A stretch of 58,000 bases of DNA. Source: Cryptomeria japonica (Eukaryota; Streptophyta; Pinopsida; Cupressales; Cupressaceae). A program made the position numbers and the translations under genes. The DNA lies in NCBI RefSeq assembly GCF_030272615.1, contig NC_081408.1, forward strand, positions 620,868,476-620,926,475, read 5' to 3'. Position 1 is the stretch's first letter, and every line of letters begins with the position of its first letter. The notes under the pieces are model-generated. The model had not been told where the DNA came from, did no database searches, and saw nothing but the letters and a program-made list of their open reading frames with translations. Positions 1-11,012 of this stretch are shown in pieces.

Positions 1-1203
1 TAAAAAAATAAGAAACCTTGTTATTTCAAGTTTATGGACCTCTTTCCTTAGAAATTATTTTAAAAATAAAAAATATAATCTAGATGCAAAAATTCTCACA
101 TAATTGAATCCAAAAGCATACACTCACAATCCATTTTTTTTAAAATTATACATTGGGAATCTAGATAGTCTTTTTTGTAATGGGTTTTAATTTCTTCAAA
201 AAATTTTGCAGAAAAGGTTTTTAGATATATGTCCAAAGTTAGTATTTGGTATGGACACTAACATGGCCTTCAAGTTGTAGGTCAAACCAGTCCAAGGCTA
301 AGGGTCGACTCCCCAAGCCTTTTTTCAAAGCGAAATTTGAAGCAAAAGCCAATGTTGGAATTCATTTTTTTTTGAAATGGGATTATTTATTTTTTAATAT
401 TATTTCTTTTATATTAAAAATTACTTATATATACATGAAACATAAAATTCAAGTATAAGTCACATTTCAATATGTGTTTTTACTTTAAGTTATATTTCAT
501 GTATATGTTGGTGGAATCTTAAGAGTGGTTTCAAATCTCTAGGAGTTATAATGAAAATTCTAGATTTTAGAAGATCTTACAAATTTTTTAGACAGTCAAT
601 TTCAGCAACTAGGAGGCTCCTGTCAACATTTTCTCACTCTCTCTATACCACTCTTACACATTGTAACCTAGACCTTCTAAAATCTGCAAGTCAAAAAAAT
701 TATAATCCCTCAAATTTTTTTGAAGCATAATAGTGTAACGCTTCTCAAGATTTAGTAACATGTTCCTCACTTCCCATGGTCTGGGAAACATGCTTTTGTT
801 TGAAGGATGTTGCTAGATTTAGAACTTATGTAGCAGATCTTTTTGACTTTTGATTTTACCATGTCTAATTATTATCAGAAGGGTTTTATTTAGATATTAC
901 TTTTTGTCTTATTAGGTTTCAACTAGTCTTAATCTTTGAAAAGCCATATGTTAATATTTTTAGTTGGTAGTTATTCTTTAGCTAAAACAGATGATTATAG
1001 AAGAAATATAACACATCTACAAAAGCATATACTTGAAAAATAATAGGGAAAATAATAATGGACTACTGCATAAATTTTAACAAATTTAAAAAAAATCCCA
1101 AAATTTTAATTATCATATTTAATGGAATATACCTGCTTGTGAATAAGAGCATTATAATAAATAATAAAAAATGCAAAAAAAGGAACAAACTAGACCTATC
1201 TTG
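1..1203. other. AT-rich DNA without recognisable features
   Basis: I see no coding frame with family resemblance, no LTR ends and no RNA gene. Short open frames at 246-458 and 1058-1390 are compositional; the second runs into the CT-rich array. It may be an old decayed repeat or intergenic DNA. Confidence 0.5.
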
Positions 1204-1278
1204 TTTTTTATCTCTCTCCTTTCCAAACCCAAGCTCTCATTCTCCTTCTCCATCTCCATATCTATCTATATCTTCATG

Positions 1279-1326
<48 letters not shown>

Positions 1327-1854
1327 TCTCCCACTAATATATGCCCATGTCTCTGTCTCTCTCCCTCTCTTTGTATTGCAAACATAACATGATCTTGTTG
1401 GTAATGGAGATAAATTATCTTCTTGATTTAGAGGTTATGTTTCATTCATGTTTGGATTTTTATAAGAAGATAAATATCTCCTTCAAGATCTAGACCTATC
1501 TCTCTCCATATTACTCTTCCTCTATTCCCTCTCTCTATCTCACTCTCTCCTCTCTCTCCAAAAATATAGATCTCTCTCCACCTCTCTCTCACATCCTTAA
1601 ATCTCTACTCTTGGTCTGCATTCTCTCTCTATACACCCTCCCTCACTCCCTCTATATCTCTGTTTATCTATATATACCCCTCTCTCTCTCTCTCTCCCCT
1701 TACCTACCTATATTTCTCTACATAAATCTCTCTTTCTCTCTCTTCATCTCTACATCTAGATCCCTTCCTCTTTTCCTCTCTCTCACTCTCTACCTATCCA
1801 TCTCTCTCCTCTTCTTTCTATCTATTCTCTCCCTCTCTCTATCCATCTATCTCC
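1204..1854. repeat. CT-rich microsatellite/minisatellite array
   Basis: Almost pure pyrimidine DNA on the plus strand, broken by a short mixed stretch at about 1380-1490. It includes a perfect (TC)20 run at 1283-1322. The part from about 1500 to 1854 is not simple slippage: read in reverse complement it matches units of the AG-rich array that follows. For example, 1780-1854 matches 2633-2710 and the block near 1700-1730 matches the block near 2790-2820. The open frames here (Ser/Leu/Tyr-only products) are artefacts of composition. Confidence 0.9.
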
Positions 1855-2960
1855 CCAAAGGGAGGAAGAGGTGGGTAGAGTGCGTGAGAGGGGACATAAA
1901 GAGAGTGATTGAGGACATATATGGATAGAAAGAGAGGGAGAGGGGAGATAGAAATAAGTAGACAGAGATGGATAGGTAGAGTGGGAGGGGTGAAGAGGTG
2001 GAGAGAGATGGTGGAAGAGATATGTATGTAGAGAAAGACAAGTTGGCAGGGAAGGAGAGAAAGGTATGTAGAGAGAGATAGGTATATATAGAGAAATAGA
2101 GGTAGGTAGGGAGTGAAGTGAGGTGTGTAGAGATAAAGAAGATAGAGTAGAGTTAGGGATGTTAGAGAGAGGTAGAGAGACAAGTCTATAATTTGAGAGA
2201 GAGAGGAGAGAGTGACATAAAGAGGTAGAGAGGTAAGATACAAGTGAAGACGGAAGGAGAGGTAGGTAGAGAGAGTGAGAGGGAGATAAAGAGAGTGATT
2301 GGGAAGATAGATGTATAGAAAGAGAGGAAGAGGGGAGATAGAAAGATGGAGAGGGGAGATAGAAATAAGTAGAGAGAGATGGATAGCTAGAGAGGGGGAG
2401 AGGGAAGAAGGGAGATGTGGATAGGTAGAGATGGATAGAGAGAGAGAGAGCGAGGGGACATATACGAAAGAGATAAGTATGTGAGAGAGGTAGAAAAATA
2501 GGTCTATATTTTAGGAGAGAGAGGAGAGAGTGAGATAGAGAGGTAGAGAGGGGATAGAGGTGAGATAAAATTAGAGATGGGGGGAGGGAGAGGTAGGTAG
2601 AGAGAGTGAGAGGATAGATAAAGAGTGATTATGAGATAGATGGATAGAAAGAGAGGGAGAGGGGAGATAGAAAGAAGTAGAGAGAGATGGATAGGTAAAG
2701 AGTGATAGAGAGGGAAGAAGGAGGGGTGGAGAGGTAGAGATGGAGAGAGACAGAGAGGGTGGAAGGGAGAAAGAGAGAGAGAATAGAAGAGAGATGTATG
2801 TAGAGAAATATAAGTTGGTAGGGAGGGAGATAAAGGTATGTAGAGAGAGATAGAGATGTATATGTAGATAAATGGAGGTAGGTAGGAAGTGAGGGGAGGT
2901 GCATGTGTAGAGAGAAAGGAGACAGAGAGTATAGAGTTTGGGATGTGAGATGGAGAGGTA
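1855..2960. repeat. AG-rich higher-order satellite-like array
   Basis: Purine-rich continuation of the preceding array with the strand composition inverted. A longer unit recurs: the block starting GAGTGATTG and continuing GGATAGAAAGAGAGGGAG occurs near 1899, 2291 and 2622. A second block (AGGTAGG..AGTGA) occurs near 2101 and 2878. Together with 1500-1854 this is an inverted repeat with its centre near 1854. Such tracts can form intramolecular triplex DNA in principle; the sequence alone cannot show that it does. Confidence 0.85.
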
Positions 2961-3003
2961 GAGAGAGATAGGATAAAAACAATAGAGAGTTAATGATGTG
3001 TGA

Positions 3004-3186
3004 CTACAAGAAACATCCATAAGCTGCTATGAAGAAGAGTATCCACATTCATGCATGAAGAATCCAAACAAATATACCAATGGTTGAAAAGAACCAACTA
3101 CCCGACCAAGTGGAACCAAAGGAACCACCCCCCATGTTAGGAGATGACACAAGGTCCCAACACACACTCTAGACCTAAGATGACAT
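3004..3186 (-). mobile_element. Left-most surviving piece of element B's left LTR
   Basis: Starting at CTACAAGAAACATCC this stretch matches 51953-52130 in the right LTR of B, by eye about nine bases in ten. The match stops where element A begins and resumes at 33426 on the far side of A. Left of 3004 the similarity ends abruptly in the AG array, so the outer part of this LTR has been lost. Confidence 0.75.
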
Positions 3187-3948
3187 TGTTTACGGTAAAA
3201 ATGGATAGATGAAAACAACAATATTGAAAGACTAAATGAATTCAACGACAAAACCATAGCCTAATAACAACAAAAATCCACCATAACATATGATTATTAC
3301 CTAAGACAATGCAAATAAACAAAATCACAAAGATTATACCATCACATGTCCTCTAGGGTTTGAATCTCCATTTGTCTTATCTCCATTGATCTTGCTTGAT
3401 ATATTTGCTCTCAGATTTTATGTGTGCACAAGAGCTCAACAAAGAATGGAAATGTGGTTGTAAGTAGGCTTGATTGCATATGAAAGTTTGAAAGCACAGT
3501 TGAGGGTTGATAATGAAAGAAGCATCCTCTTATATAGAAGACACTATAAGAAATGGAGGGATGAGATTAAGAGGTGTAAAATATAAATGGCTGGCTAGGA
3601 TCAGAGGGTAGGTAGAGAAAATGAGAGGGTAGGTAGTGTAAGAATTAAGAGATGAATGACATGTGTCATAAGTAGAAAAGGCTAATGAATTAATTAAATA
3701 AATAAAGATTTATTTAATTAATAGAAGAACTAGGATTAATTAAATAAATAAAAGTATTTATTTAATTTAGGAAAAAGGATAATTTAAATAAATAAAAGTA
3801 TTTATTTAAATGAGGAAAGGCTTAGAAGAGGATACATGAATTAATTAAATAAATAAAGATTTATTTAATTAATAGAAGAATTAGGATTAAATAATTAAAT
3901 AAATAAAAATATTTATTTAATTAGACAGGACAATTTTAGGTGTCTACA
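3187..3948 (-). repeat. Element A left LTR (3' LTR in element sense)
   Basis: Begins TGTTTACGG and ends TCTACA, and aligns along its length with 32651-33425. A TATATAAG box on the minus strand sits at 3529-3536, and the equivalent is present in the other LTR. The part nearest the internal region holds five AT palindromes. Confidence 0.88.
3688..3935. repeat. Cluster of five AT-rich palindromes in LTR of A
   Basis: Five near-perfect inverted repeats of about 33-36 bp follow each other. Each has a TTAATTAAATAAATAAA-type arm, a tiny spacer (GAT, AGT or A) and the complementary TTTATTTAATTAA arm. The copies differ by a few bases: the second and fifth pair with each other, and the first and fourth are near-identical. 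The same cluster is in the right LTR at about 33165-33405. In element sense this is the start of U3. Confidence 0.85.
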
Positions 3949-3963
3949 TTTTGCCCCTCATTG
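3949..3963 (-). other. Polypurine tract of element A
   Basis: On the minus strand the sequence reads GAGGGGCAAAA immediately before the LTR start TGTAGACACC. This is the expected position and composition for plus-strand priming, and it fixes the element's orientation. Confidence 0.8.
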
Positions 3964-4459
3964 AGACAATGCAACTTGTCACATTGTTTCAAATAAGATA
4001 AGATGAATTGATACAAAGTTGCCCCAAGAAAGGAAGGATATGCCCCCTCAAGAGATTGGATGAAAATGTTTGAAAATATCACAGACAATCTCTCAATAAG
4101 AAAGAAAGGCTAGAAAGGACTGACAAGATAGGATGGAGTGACAGAGTCACGAGATAAAGAAAAATGACTCGAGAGACTAGGGCTAGGGTAGTCTATAAGA
4201 TAGACTATGAGGGAAAGCATCCTCATTATCATCTACACATCTAAGAGATTAGAGTGTAGAGAGAGCAGAGAGCAGTCAACAGTGATGGCATTGGTGTACA
4301 GATTAGATCGTGTTCACCGATATTAGAGGCCAACAGATGTAGGAGAGCCGATGAGTACCGCAAAACCTCCTTGTACCTTGTTGCATTAATTGTTGTCATT
4401 AATTCATGTTAGATAGACCAATAATTGTGCATTAGGTGTGTTGCAAAAAATGTCAAGTA

Positions 4460-4715
4460 GGTCAAAAGATAGGAAGGCATGTCTATGTTTGTGCCAGGCA
4501 TGTCTTGGTAGGTTATGCACGTCTGCGTTTGGTGCTAAACACGTCTATGGTTATAAGAACATTTATGTCAAATGTGAGCGTGTTTGCGAAATGTAGGAAC
4601 ATTTATGTAGGTCAAGAACGTCTATGTAGAACAGAGTCATGTCTATGTGTTTCAAGCACGTCTATGAAGTATGCAAGAGCATTGTGTCATGAATGTGCAT
4701 TTATGTATTCAAGGT
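4460..4715. repeat. Degenerate short repeats with ACGTCTATG core
   Basis: About eleven loosely spaced copies (every 20-30 bp) of a degenerate motif NNCACGTCTATGTNN, in variants such as CATGTCTATG, CACGTCTGCG and AACATTTATG. Read on the element strand this is CATAGACGTG. It closely resembles the CACAGACGTG repeats in the plus-strand reading of A's leader (30890-31085 and 32285-32530), so the two arrays are in opposite orientation. Confidence 0.7.
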
Positions 4716-4724
4716 CGAATCAGC

Positions 4725-5160
4725 AATTTTGTGATAAACATACGTTGTCGATTGGATAAGCTGCTGAGAGGATACACTCAAGCAAGTCCTCTAGGAAAGA
4801 CTAGGATAACAAATAGGGCTAGGATTAACAATTCTATGATAGAACATACATTGCCAATCAGGAAAACTACTCAAGAGGATACACTCAAGCATAGGCCCTA
4901 GGATATGATAGAGCGAGGCACTTTGTGATGAACAAGGAGTACCATAGAAATTGACAATTTTGTGATAGAACATACGTTGTAAATTGGATAAGATACTCAA
5001 GAGGATACACTCAAGTAGGTGCCCTAAAAAAATAAATAAAAGAAACACTTTGTGATGAACATGGAGTACTACTAGGATAGAGTGCCATATGATAGATATA
5101 AGCACTAGGATTAAAAAAACAACACTTTGTGATGAACAGGAAGTACTACTAGGATTGACA
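4725..5160. repeat. Interspersed repeats upstream of the PMD frame
   Basis: A block containing GATAGAACATAC followed by AAGAGGATACACTCAAG occurs three times (near 4730, 4840 and 4960). A second block, CACTTTGTGATGAACA plus GAGTACTACTAGG, occurs near 4918, 5045 and 5123. The blocks alternate, so the region grew by duplication of a composite unit of about 120 bp and then decayed. Confidence 0.75.
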
Positions 5161-5176
5161 CAGTTGATTTTCTTGA

Positions 5177-6650
5177 TTGCAAGAGGACCTACATATGTTG
5201 GAGTCACGAGAAAGATTCCCTTTGACTCAGGGGTTACAAGTAGAGATGACATTTGAGGATAGAGAAACAGTTGAGGCCATGGGCTTACAATACATTATGT
5301 ATATGGTTGAGTTTTGGGTGAACATGGGATTATTGACTGCATTAGCCAAGAGATGGCATTCAGAGACATGCACATTTCATTTTCTGATGGGTGAGATGAC
5401 AGTCACCTTGGAGGATGTATATAGGATACTGAGGATACTGATAGTTGGGGAGTTGGTTCCTTATGATCGAGAGGGATGCACTGAGATGAGTGTTCCAGGA
5501 TCCAGGACTAGGGATGAGGGTAGGACACATGGCTTGGGATACTATGACAACTACAGGATTGACACTAGCGATGGTGCTAGTAGGAGTGATCAGTGGGTTC
5601 CTCTATCCCGATAGGGTGACATGAGGGTTGGCTATGGGATGGGGGAGGACTCTGGAGATATTGGTGACAAAGCACACTAGGTTTTCATTGGGGCTGTGTC
5701 TGCTGGCACACTTGTGTTATGAGCTGCATCTATTTGTGTATTATGGATCAATAGGATTAGGGTGCAGAGTGACATTATTGCAGGTATGGACACACGAGCA
5801 TCTTCCGCTTACATGATCGATACACTTTAGAGGAAGGGGACATGGGCGCAGTTATGTACATTTGTATGATATGATTACTTATTGGCCATGGATTAGGAGG
5901 CTAGAGTATTAGTGCCAAGTGAGCGATGAGGTAGATAGTGTGATATGGAGGCCTTACTGAGACTATGAGGAGTGGGAGGATGATGTCATGGAGCTTCCAT
6001 ACGTGTTTAGGAGTAGGTATCTGATTGGGTGGAAACCATATGTTATTGAGTGGCAGTTGATTGACAGAGTGTCCAAGAAGTCTGACAGAATACAACACAT
6101 GCCATTGGGTTCAAGGATGTATGCATGGATAGTGAGGGATTAGGTGCATTTAGATCCATTATTGTCGTATGATCAGGCAGTGACACAAATGCTGGAGATG
6201 GTTCCAATGCCTTGGGATATATGGGTAGATGTGGAAGATGCAGGGATGGATGCAGAGTACAATGCATATTGGGTAGAGCATTCATTTCCATGGCTGATGG
6301 ATCTGGGGGAGCTGATAGAGGGTGATGGTGGAGATGATAGTGGGGATGGTGGAGGTAGAGGCCGACGACGAAGGCGAGAGGTGGTGGCTAAGAGGAGAGA
6401 TGGAGGTGAGGAGAGACAGGTGCATGTAATTAGGGGTAGAGGTGGATTGCCTTTATAGTTTCCAACAGCATAGGCTCCCAGACAGGTATAGGGATAGGGA
6501 CAGGGACAACCGTAAGAACAACCACAGTGATAGGGTGAGGGAGGAGGAGAGGAGGAGGATGTGCTACTATCCTAGACAAAGATCTACTAGGGACAGGCAA
6601 ATGAGAACCAAGATTTGGACAGGGACGAGGCTAGGCTCTGGAGACAGCTG
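5177..6650 (+). pseudogene. Plant mobile domain (PMD, MAIN/MAIL-like) pseudogene, antisense in element A
   Basis: The product resembles the plant mobile domain family (PF10536), which occurs in nuclear proteins such as Arabidopsis MAIN/MAIL and in transposable elements. Visible blocks in order: TFHFLMGEMTVTLEDVYRIL (about 5370-5430), the diagnostic core; a segment with LAHLCYELHLFVYYG and CRVTLLQVWTHEH (5628-5816); GRGHGRSYVHLYDMI (about 5830-5875); and WEDDVMELPYVFRSRYLIGW (about 5970-6030). An Asp/Gly-rich tail follows, then basic stretches (GRGRRRRRE; RYRDRDRDNRK) that could be nuclear-localisation-like. Stops at about 5816, 5910, 5960 and 6141 and a frame change near 5615 break it. It lies opposite to gag-pol, between the integrase end and the 3' LTR of A. 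The true start is not clear; the first ATG in frame is near 5195. Confidence 0.8.
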
Positions 6651-7409
6651 AGGGACACTAAGGGAGAGATAGATCAGGCCATTCAGTGCTACACAAAGGC
6701 TAAGACAACACTAGGGACTGGCAAGAAGGCAACAAAGGACACAGGGGCCAGATACACCTATGTTATATAGTCAGGGGATGAGATAGTCTATTGGAGAGAT
6801 CTATATTATGAAGTTGTACCACCAGATCAGTAGGCTAGGAGCTTCCAGAGACCATCACAGACTACGATGACAATTGGAGGGAGAGACAGGAGATAAGCAT
6901 CTAGTGGTGGGGTTGTGGGTCCTCCACCACCACTGAATAGAGGGGGAAGGAGAGACGATCTTGGGGCAGGGACTTCCAGGACTCAAAGTCCATCAAGGTG
7001 AGCTGACTTCGAGGGAGGGAGTTCATCATAGCCTTAGAGGGCTCTCTATGTATCCATTTTTGTACTATTTTTGTATGATGATGTAGACACCTTCAGGTGA
7101 TTTTGTAGCCGTATGTATTTTGACATCATTGTATCATGACACTTATGATTTTTGGAGATATATATATGAGATGATTCATCCTTCCAGTAGCTATATGTAT
7201 GTGTACCTATGTGATGTTGCCTCCATGTGATGCATGTCTCTATGTGATGCTTATGACATGGATAAAAATATGTACATGAGGAAATGCAATATTCTTTGTT
7301 CTTTTATGTTTTAATATGTCATGCATGATGCAAATGTGAATGTATGATAGATGGATGTATGATAGTGATATGATTATTTATGAAATGAGGTATGCTAAGA
7401 TGTGATGAT
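6651..7409. other. Element A, tail of the PMD region up to the D insertion
   Basis: Continues the PMD C-terminal region (Gly/Arg-rich codons up to about 7010), then AT-rich DNA rich in ATG-containing repeats (GATGATGTAT-like). I see no further coding signal. It ends at the ATGAT target duplication of element D (7405-7409) and resumes at 23816. Confidence 0.6.
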
Positions 7410-9365
7410 TGATGCAGAGGTCAGTAGGGGAAGAACAATTAAGCCCTAAATCCAACCGTCTACAAATGATCAAACCTTTTATTCACTCTGACCCAATGAA
7501 CAATGTCACCTTACTTAGCATGCTAAGGCTAATGGTTGACTAGCCAAATTAGAAAAATGTGGAAATACTCGAACCCTTCGATTTAGGGAGTGGATAGGGT
7601 TTCCCTAGCATGGAAATGACTTGTTTTAATCAACCAAGTTGATCCCCACTAGCTCCTAGACTCGTAATACCCAAGTGCTACTATACTATCATACTAGACT
7701 GAATTCAGCTTGTAGCCCTCCAAACACTATTTTTTGCAAAATAGCCTCAGCCCTTCCAAAGGAAGAAGAAAAAAAACTTCAGATTTGAGTACCCTTTATT
7801 GTGTACTTTCAGATTCCAAAAGGACAAGATCCTACTCCTTTTGTACACCTCTGAGCTCCTCTTGGCTAGACAAGCCTAATAGAGGCAACTAGGTCTAGTT
7901 CTGAAGTAACAAACTGCAAATGAATTCACAAGGCTAAATAAACATTAGATTCAGGTCTAAGGATGCTCCTGCACACACAATCCAACCTTGGATTGGTTCA
8001 GTCCACTCCCGAAGTCCTTTTGTACTCCTACTTTCTCAATTCTGAGACCAAGCACATGGGCATGCTTGGCCTAGGGTATGGTGTGCAACCTAAGTGTTGC
8101 CACTTCCCAAGCTGAAACTACCAAATTCCTAATGTACATTTCTCTAACTTGAACTCCCCAAATGGCCATTGTGGTCCAATGTAGGAATCTCAAGTTAGAG
8201 CCATCGTTGGATGAAACCCTAATTGTACTTTACCCTGGCTGTCAACTAGAGCAGAAGAACTTCTGACTCAGATGTGTCCACCCAATCCCTAAGACACTTG
8301 AAAACAAAAGGAATTACACAATTCTAAACCTTCATGCCATGCCAAGTCCTATCAATGCAACTTATTGATTTTTCAAAACCAAAAGATGTTATGTGAAACC
8401 TGCAACTGTATTTCTATCCACACCAAAAGATCAATTACACTCTTTGAATCAATCTTCTCCCTCTTGGAAATGATTTAAACTTGTTCAAATAGGTTGCCAC
8501 CAATGTCCTCAATTGAAATCCAAACCGGCCTAGCCGTTGGGAGGAGTTGGGAGACTGAATTCCTATTTAGTTACATTTTCTGGCAGTTGGCAACTTCGAT
8601 CGGGGTCATCGACATAGGTTGAAAACATGACGTTTGATGCCTGATGACCAGTTTTACAATAAAGCAATTCTTTTGGGTCATCAGGTTAACTCAAAAATAG
8701 GGAGCCCGATGTCCGATCACAAACTTTTCCAGTGGTGTGTTCCTATTAGGTCTTCGGAGTAGCTCAAAAACTCTCCATCTGATGTCCGATGAAATGTTCT
8801 CAAGGTGGTGCACTTTTCCATCGGGTCATCGGGATGACTTCAAATCAGCTTCTGGGATTGCCAACACCGAAACTCCAAGTGTGCTGACTTATCGGGTCAT
8901 CGTGGTAAGTCAGGATCCTTGACTTCTGATCCTCGATGCCAACTCCTTTAGTTTGCTACTCTATTGGGTCATCATGAGTGGAGCAAAATAGCTACACCGA
9001 TACCCGATGAAAACTCCTTCAAAATGTCACCCCTCCATTGGGTTATTAGGTGGTACTCAAATGGGTTACACCGATACCTGATGATAATTCTTCAAGAAGG
9101 CGACTCTATTGGGATAAGTTATGCTGATAGTGCAACTTTTATAACTTTTTGCAACATTTGGTCTATCGACCATATATGCATTTTCCTGCACTCCAAAGGT
9201 TTCCAAATGGACCCTAAGCACACAAGACACACAAAACTGACTCTTCTTAGTCTACCATTGATCCATTGACCAAGTTTGACCAAGTGGTTTATAGGTGTAC
9301 CAACTTGACAATTGGTCTTACAAAAATGGAAAAAGGGGCTTCATTATTGGGGTGCTCCTACACCA
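7410..9365 (-). repeat. Element D left LTR (3' LTR)
   Basis: TGATGCA..CACCA, 1956 bp, collinear with the right LTR at 13989-15804 plus 23650-23815. It contains the seven-unit array at 8597-9111. Confidence 0.93.
8597..9111. repeat. Seven tandem units of about 73 bp inside LTR of D
   Basis: Units begin near 8597, 8674, 8746, 8818, 8891, 8964 and 9038. Each opens with a TCGGGTCATCGG-like block, has CTCAAAA in the middle, then CCGATRCCCGATGA, and ends in a G/T-rich GTGGTGC block. The opening block and CCGATACCCGATGA are partial inverted repeats of each other, so each unit can fold back. Units are well diverged, while left and right LTR copies of the same unit are close. The array therefore predates insertion. 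In element sense it lies in U3. Confidence 0.85.
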
Positions 9366-10995
9366 TACTCCCCTTGTTGCTTTGAAATCAAGTTCCTACT
9401 TGAGAGTAGCTCTTGTAGTGTGGTGCCATGCTTGAGGATTGTCTGCTCATCCATCCAAGTGGTATCCAAGTCTAGTAAACCTCTCCACTTGACCAGATAT
9501 TCCTTGTAGGTGTTCTTCCTAGTCTGTTTTACCACTTTAGTGTCCAACACTTTCTCCAACTAGAATGGTTGGCTAGGTGGAAGGGCCTTCGGCCATTCAA
9601 CCTATTCATCATCAGCTTCCTGCAAAGAATTGTTATCACTTGCAATACTCCTAAATGGAGTGAGATCACAAACATTAAAAATAGGAGAAATAGGAAGATT
9701 AGGTGGTAGAGAGATTTCATATGCATTATCTCCAAACTTATGGATGATTTGGCAAGGACCAATCTTCCTCATGTGCAACTTGGTGTACTTGCCTTTAGGA
9801 AACCTACCTTTTTTCAAATAAGCCCATACTTGATCTCCTATTTTGAAATTGACATATCTTTTTTTGTGATCTGCATGTATCTTATACTTCTCTGCAGTAG
9901 ATTTCAAAGTCTCCTTCACCTATTCAAGCACTTGTTTGATAAACTCTACCAAATCTTCTCCTTGGACACTTGCTTTGAAATCATTTGGTATCTCTCTTAA
10001 CTCCATCACCCCTCTAGGATGAATACCATAGTTGATCTGAAAAGGAGTTTTTCTAGTGCTCCTATTAATAGTATCATTAAATGCAAATTATGCTTGTGGA
10101 AGAATTGAATCCCAAGCTTGTGCATACTGCTTGGTTAGATATATGTGTAGGTTTCCAAGAGACCCATTTACAACTTCAATCTACCCATCTATCTAAGGAT
10201 GGTAGGCAGAACTAAAAGACAAATTTGTACCTAACTTCTTCCAAAGAGTTCACAAAAAATGGCCTTGAACTTTACATCTCCATTTGATATGATTGAGGAA
10301 GGCAATCCATGGATTCTGACTACTTAAAGAATAAATTTGCAATGTGAGATGCATCATTTGTGGACTTGCAGGGTACAAAATATGCCATTTTACTGAATCT
10401 ATCTACAATGACAAAAATGTTGTCGAACCCTTATCTTGTCCTAGGAAAACCCATAACAAAGTCCATACTCACACTATCCCACGGTTTTGTAGGTATTGGC
10501 AATGGCTGGTAAAGGCCTTGATTTGTGCTAACTCCCTTAGCTCTTTGACAGATTGTGCAAGACTCTACAAACTTCCTAATGTTTGTCTGCATTTTAGGCC
10601 AAAAGTAGTGCCTCCTAACTAACTCTAGTGTTTTACCAATACCAAAATAACCTCCCATAGGACCACAATGTTTCTCCTTAATGAGATTTCCTCTCATTAA
10701 ACACTTTGGAATACACAACTGTCCCCGTTTGTACAATAAGCCATTCTGAATCATGTAATCAGAATACAAAGTGTGATATGCATCAGAAAGAGTAATGCAA
10801 AGCTCATATATCTCACCAAAATCTGCATCACCTTTGTATAGGTCTTTAAGGGCATCAATCCCAATACTCTGGATCTGAACCTCTTGCACTAAATGGACTC
10901 TCCTATTGAGTGCATTTTCCACTTTGTTTTGTGTTCCCTTCTTTTGTTTTATAGTGAATGTATAGGCCTGCAGCTGCTCAACCCTCTTCATATGT
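9344..10995 (-). pseudogene. Element D integrase with C-terminal chromodomain (degenerate)
   Basis: Inserts cDNA into chromosomal DNA; the chromodomain is thought to steer insertion to marked chromatin. On the minus strand, an N-terminal zinc-finger region (10431-10991) includes HYFWPKMQTNIRKFVESC and CQRAKG, then SMDFVMGFPRTR opens the core. The core at about 9920-10430 has several stops. 9602-9919 carries the C-terminal GPxxI-type domain (KIGPCQIIHKFGDNAYEISL). 9344-9559 holds the chromodomain: EKVLDTKVV..YLVKWRGL..TTWMDEQTIL. Frame changes separate these parts. Confidence 0.88.
9366..9379 (-). other. Polypurine tract of element D
   Basis: Minus strand reads CAACAAGGGGAGTA directly before the LTR start TGGTGTAGG. 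The integrase reading frame overlaps this tract and ends inside the LTR, as in many chromoviruses. Confidence 0.8.
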
Positions 10996-11012
10996 CTACA
11001 ACTTAGTTTCTC

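Noticed and set aside
1058-3020. Open frames of 60-150 codons rich in Ser, Leu, Tyr and Pro
   Set aside because: They are translations of CT/AG repeats, overlap on several frames and carry no domain.
8597-9111. CRISPR-like repeat array
   Set aside because: Units are diverged, have no unique spacers, lie inside a plant retrotransposon LTR, and no cas genes exist.
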